Positions 5,273-6,712 of a stretch of 6,712 bases of DNA are shown here, piece after piece. A program made the position numbers and the translations under genes. Below the pieces are notes generated by a model. The model was not told the DNA's origin. It saw only the letters and a list, made by a program, of their open reading frames with translations, and ran no database searches. How positions within the stretch are numbered: position 1 is the first letter of the stretch; each line of letters begins with the position of its first letter. Source of the DNA: Candidatus Omnitrophota bacterium (GTDB taxonomy: Bacteria > Omnitrophota > Gorgyraeia > JACOVV01); NCBI GenBank assembly GCA_016177145.1, contig JACOVV010000096.1, positions 1 to 6,712 on the forward strand. Reading direction: 5' to 3'.

Positions 5273-6097
5273 ATGAAAACTTACCAATCGTTGCTGACGT
5301 TACCTTTGATTTTCTTCGGGGCAGTTTCCTTAACCGGCTGCGCGGTGATCGAGGACGGCCAGACCGGCATCCGGAAAACCATGGGGAAGATCGAAGACCA
5401 GCCGCTGTCAACCGGCGTCCAGGCCAATATTCCCTTCTTCGCGGAGGTCGAGACTTGGAACACCAAGGTTCAAGAGGTCAAAGAGAGCGCCGACGTCCCA
5501 AGTTCCGAAGGACTGATTGTTCAGTTGGATATCAGCTTGCTCTTTCGTATCGAACCACAAAATGCTCCTTTAGTCCGTAAGACCATCGGCCCTTATTACC
5601 GGCAGACGGTCATCGAGCCCTACATTCGCGACGCCGTCCGCTTGGTCGTCAGCGCGTATCCGGTGAAAGCGACTTATAGTGAGGAAGGAAGGGCGAAAAT
5701 TTCTAAAGAGGTCCTTGCTCATTTAAAGGAAAAATTGGAGCCAAGAGGGATTACCGTTGGAGATATTCTGTTGCGGGATATTCGCTTGCCTCAGCGGTTC
5801 AAGGAGAGTATCGAGGCCAAGCTTCAGGCGGAACAGCAGGCGCTTCAAAAAGAGTTTGAACTGCTGAAAGCCAAAAAAGATGCCGAGATTGAAATTGCCC
5901 GCGCCGAAGGAACCGCCAAAGCGCAGGAAATCATCCAGGCCACGTTATCTCCACAGTACCTTCAGTATCTCTGGGTGAAGAATTTGCAGGACAATCAAAA
6001 CGTGACCTACGTCGCGACGGAAGCCAATATGCCGCTCTTTAAATCAGTGGAGGGGGCTTATAAGATCGGGGCGCGGCCTTCTAAAACGGGAGAATAG
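5273..6097 (+). CDS. SPFH/prohibitin-family lipoprotein
   Basis: This 274-aa protein has a signal sequence ending in the lipobox LTGC (residues 20-23); Cys23 would be lipidated, and Ala24 at +2 favours outer-membrane sorting in a diderm. The SPFH (band 7) domain spans about 26-175: DGQTGIRKTMGKI, then LSTGVQANIPFF, a beta segment LIVQLDISLLFRI (81-93), and the helix around YIRDAVRLVVSAY (117-129). The end of the domain is RGITVGDILLRDIRLPQRFKESI. A charged coiled coil follows (about 175-222, rich in Ala, Glu and Lys), then a conserved-type tail with QYLQYLWVKNL. Prohibitins form ring-like membrane assemblies, usually with an N-terminal membrane helix; here a lipid anchor replaces it, as in other bacterial members. 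A 4-base gap separates it from tadA, so the two are likely co-transcribed, with no obvious functional link. Confidence 0.88.
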   Translation: MKTYQSLLTLPLIFFGAVSLTGCAVIEDGQTGIRKTMGKIEDQPLSTGVQANIPFFAEVETWNTKVQEVKESADVPSSEGLIVQLDISLLFRIEPQNAPLVRKTIGPYYRQTVIEPYIRDAVRLVVSAYPVKATYSEEGRAKISKEVLAHLKEKLEPRGITVGDILLRDIRLPQRFKESIEAKLQAEQQALQKEFELLKAKKDAEIEIARAEGTAKAQEIIQATLSPQYLQYLWVKNLQDNQNVTYVATEANMPLFKSVEGAYKIGARPSKTGE

Positions 6098-6101
6098 CGG
6101 T

Positions 6102-6572
6102 TTGGCTCTCCTGGATCTCTCTCAGATGGATCAGCATTACATGCGCGAAGCGCTCAAGCAGGCCAAGCGGGCGGGGGAATCAGGAGAGGTACCGATCGGC
6201 GCGGTGATTGTTCATAAGAATCAGGTCATCGCGCGGGCCTACAATCAGGTTGAGCTTTTACATGACCCGACCGCCCACGCCGAGATGATCGCCATCACTC
6301 AGGCGGCGGACCATCTTAAAAATGAGCGGTTGCTCGATACCTGGATCTACACGACGCTTGAACCGTGCGCCATGTGCGCCGGCGCAATGGTGCTGGCGCG
6401 GATCAGTCGATTGATCTATGCCGCCGCCGATCCCAAAGCCGGCGCCTGTGGGTCGGCGATCAACGTGGTGCGCACCGGAAAGTTGAACCATCAGCTGGAA
6501 ATTACGCGCGGTGTCCTGGAAGAAGAAAGCCGTCCGCTGATCCAGGCGTTTTTTAAGGAGAAACGAAAATAA
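6102..6572 (+). CDS. tadA: tRNA-specific adenosine(34) deaminase TadA
   Basis: This 156-aa enzyme deaminates adenosine 34 of tRNA-Arg(ACG) to inosine so that one tRNA can read CGU, CGC and CGA. The zinc deaminase signature is intact: HAE at residues 59-61 (His59 ligand, Glu61 proton shuttle) and PCAMC at 88-92 (Cys89 and Cys92 ligands). GEVPIGAVIV (28-37) and the AAADPKAGACGS loop (107-118) fit TadA better than free-base cytosine or guanine deaminases, as does the presence of tRNA-Arg(ACG) upstream. Length matches the family. The TTG start at 6102 has GGGAG (6088-6092) nine bases upstream; the later ATG at 6126 has no ribosome binding site, though starting there would remove only eight residues. 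The gene follows the SPFH lipoprotein stop by four bases. Its own stop lies in a GC-rich hairpin. Confidence 0.95.
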   Translation: MALLDLSQMDQHYMREALKQAKRAGESGEVPIGAVIVHKNQVIARAYNQVELLHDPTAHAEMIAITQAADHLKNERLLDTWIYTTLEPCAMCAGAMVLARISRLIYAAADPKAGACGSAINVVRTGKLNHQLEITRGVLEEESRPLIQAFFKEKRK

Positions 6573-6593
6573 TTAGGGGCCTGGCCCCTAATT
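6571..6593 (+). terminator. GC-rich hairpin on the tadA stop codon, terminator-like
   Basis: AATTAGGGGCC (6571-6581) and its perfect complement (6583-6593) flank a single T; a realistic fold has 8-9 pairs with a small loop. The left arm begins within the TAA stop. The downstream tract CAGTTTC is only weakly T-rich, so termination may be partial or act on either strand. It also resembles REP-type palindromes, so its role is uncertain. Confidence 0.5.
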
Positions 6594-6608
6594 CAGTTTC
6601 TACGCTTC

Positions 6609-6620
6609 ACGAACGACGGT
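6609..6620 (+). repeat. 12-mer ACGAACGACGGT, copy 2, upstream of tRNA-Ser(GGA)
   Basis: Identical to 4977-4988 and also 5 bases before a tRNA gene. The bases before it (TCTACGCTTC) differ from the repeat-unit context of copy 1, so only the tRNA-proximal part is shared. Confidence 0.6.
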
Positions 6621-6625
6621 TTTTG

Positions 6626-6712
6626 GGAGAGGTGTCCGAGCGGCCGAAGGAGCGCGCTTGGAAAGCGCGTAGACCGCAAGGTCTCGTGGGTTCGAATCCC
6701 ACCCTCTCCGCC
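6626..6712 (+). tRNA. tRNA-Ser (anticodon GGA), cut by the window edge
   Basis: The acceptor stem GGAGAGG (6626-6632) pairs with CCTCTCC (6703-6709), and G6710 is the discriminator. The anticodon stem CGCGC/GCGCG encloses loop TTGGAAA with anticodon GGA at 6660-6662, reading UCC and UCU. A long variable arm (AGACC, GCAA loop, GGTCT) and T arm GTGGG-TTCGAAT-CCCAC complete a class II serine tRNA. Only CC of CCA is inside the window. The acceptor stem and discriminator are identical to the tRNA-Ser(CGA) at 4683, as expected for recognition by one seryl-tRNA synthetase. Confidence 0.96.

Noticed and set aside
5050..5274. Minus-strand open frame sharing LSCRRAKKN with the one at 4643-4963
   Set aside because: The shared peptide comes from the DNA repeat units A1 and B1, not from a conserved gene; no ribosome binding site or coherent protein is seen.

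Overview
The window is bacterial, compact and coded entirely on the + strand. Signal peptides, a lipobox with Ala at +2 and several exported proteins suggest a diderm (Gram-negative-type) bacterium. Most genes resemble nothing well characterised. The 175-aa protein next to tRNA-Ser and the palindromic tRNA spacers remind me of uncultured lineages such as Omnitrophota, but that is an impression and not proof.

Layout. (1) 2-208: the 3' end of a gene whose product resembles the C-terminus of BRO/DinD-type proteins. (2) 209-427: a spacer with a candidate promoter. (3) 428-4101: a tight four-gene cluster encoding a small multi-pass membrane protein, a 63-aa two-helix membrane protein, an exported TPR protein and an exported protein with beta-turn repeats. 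The first three overlap by 1-4 bases, which implies translational coupling. The fourth follows after 16 bases with a strong ribosome binding site. No named system matches this set; it is the best candidate here for an undescribed envelope complex. (4) 4156-4683: a 175-aa cytosolic protein of unknown function whose stop codon shares its last base with tRNA-Ser(CGA). (5) 4683-5272: a tRNA and repeat island. It holds tRNA-Ser(CGA), two tandem near-perfect hairpins starting inside the tRNA 3' end, a first palindromic element, tRNA-Arg(ACG), and a second palindromic element abutting the tRNA-Arg 3' end. (6) 5273-6572: a lipoprotein of the SPFH/prohibitin family and, 4 bases later, tadA. (7) 6571-6712: a GC-rich hairpin on the tadA stop codon, then tRNA-Ser(GGA), cut by the window edge before the final A of CCA.

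How the parts fit. TadA converts A34 to inosine in tRNA-Arg(ACG), and both are encoded within about 1.1 kb. Two serine isoacceptors with the same acceptor stem flank the region. The palindromic units (four copies in alternating orientation) plus a shared 12-mer before two tRNA genes suggest that the tRNA spacers were shaped by a small repeat element. The 428-4101 cluster looks functionally independent of the tRNA/tadA part.
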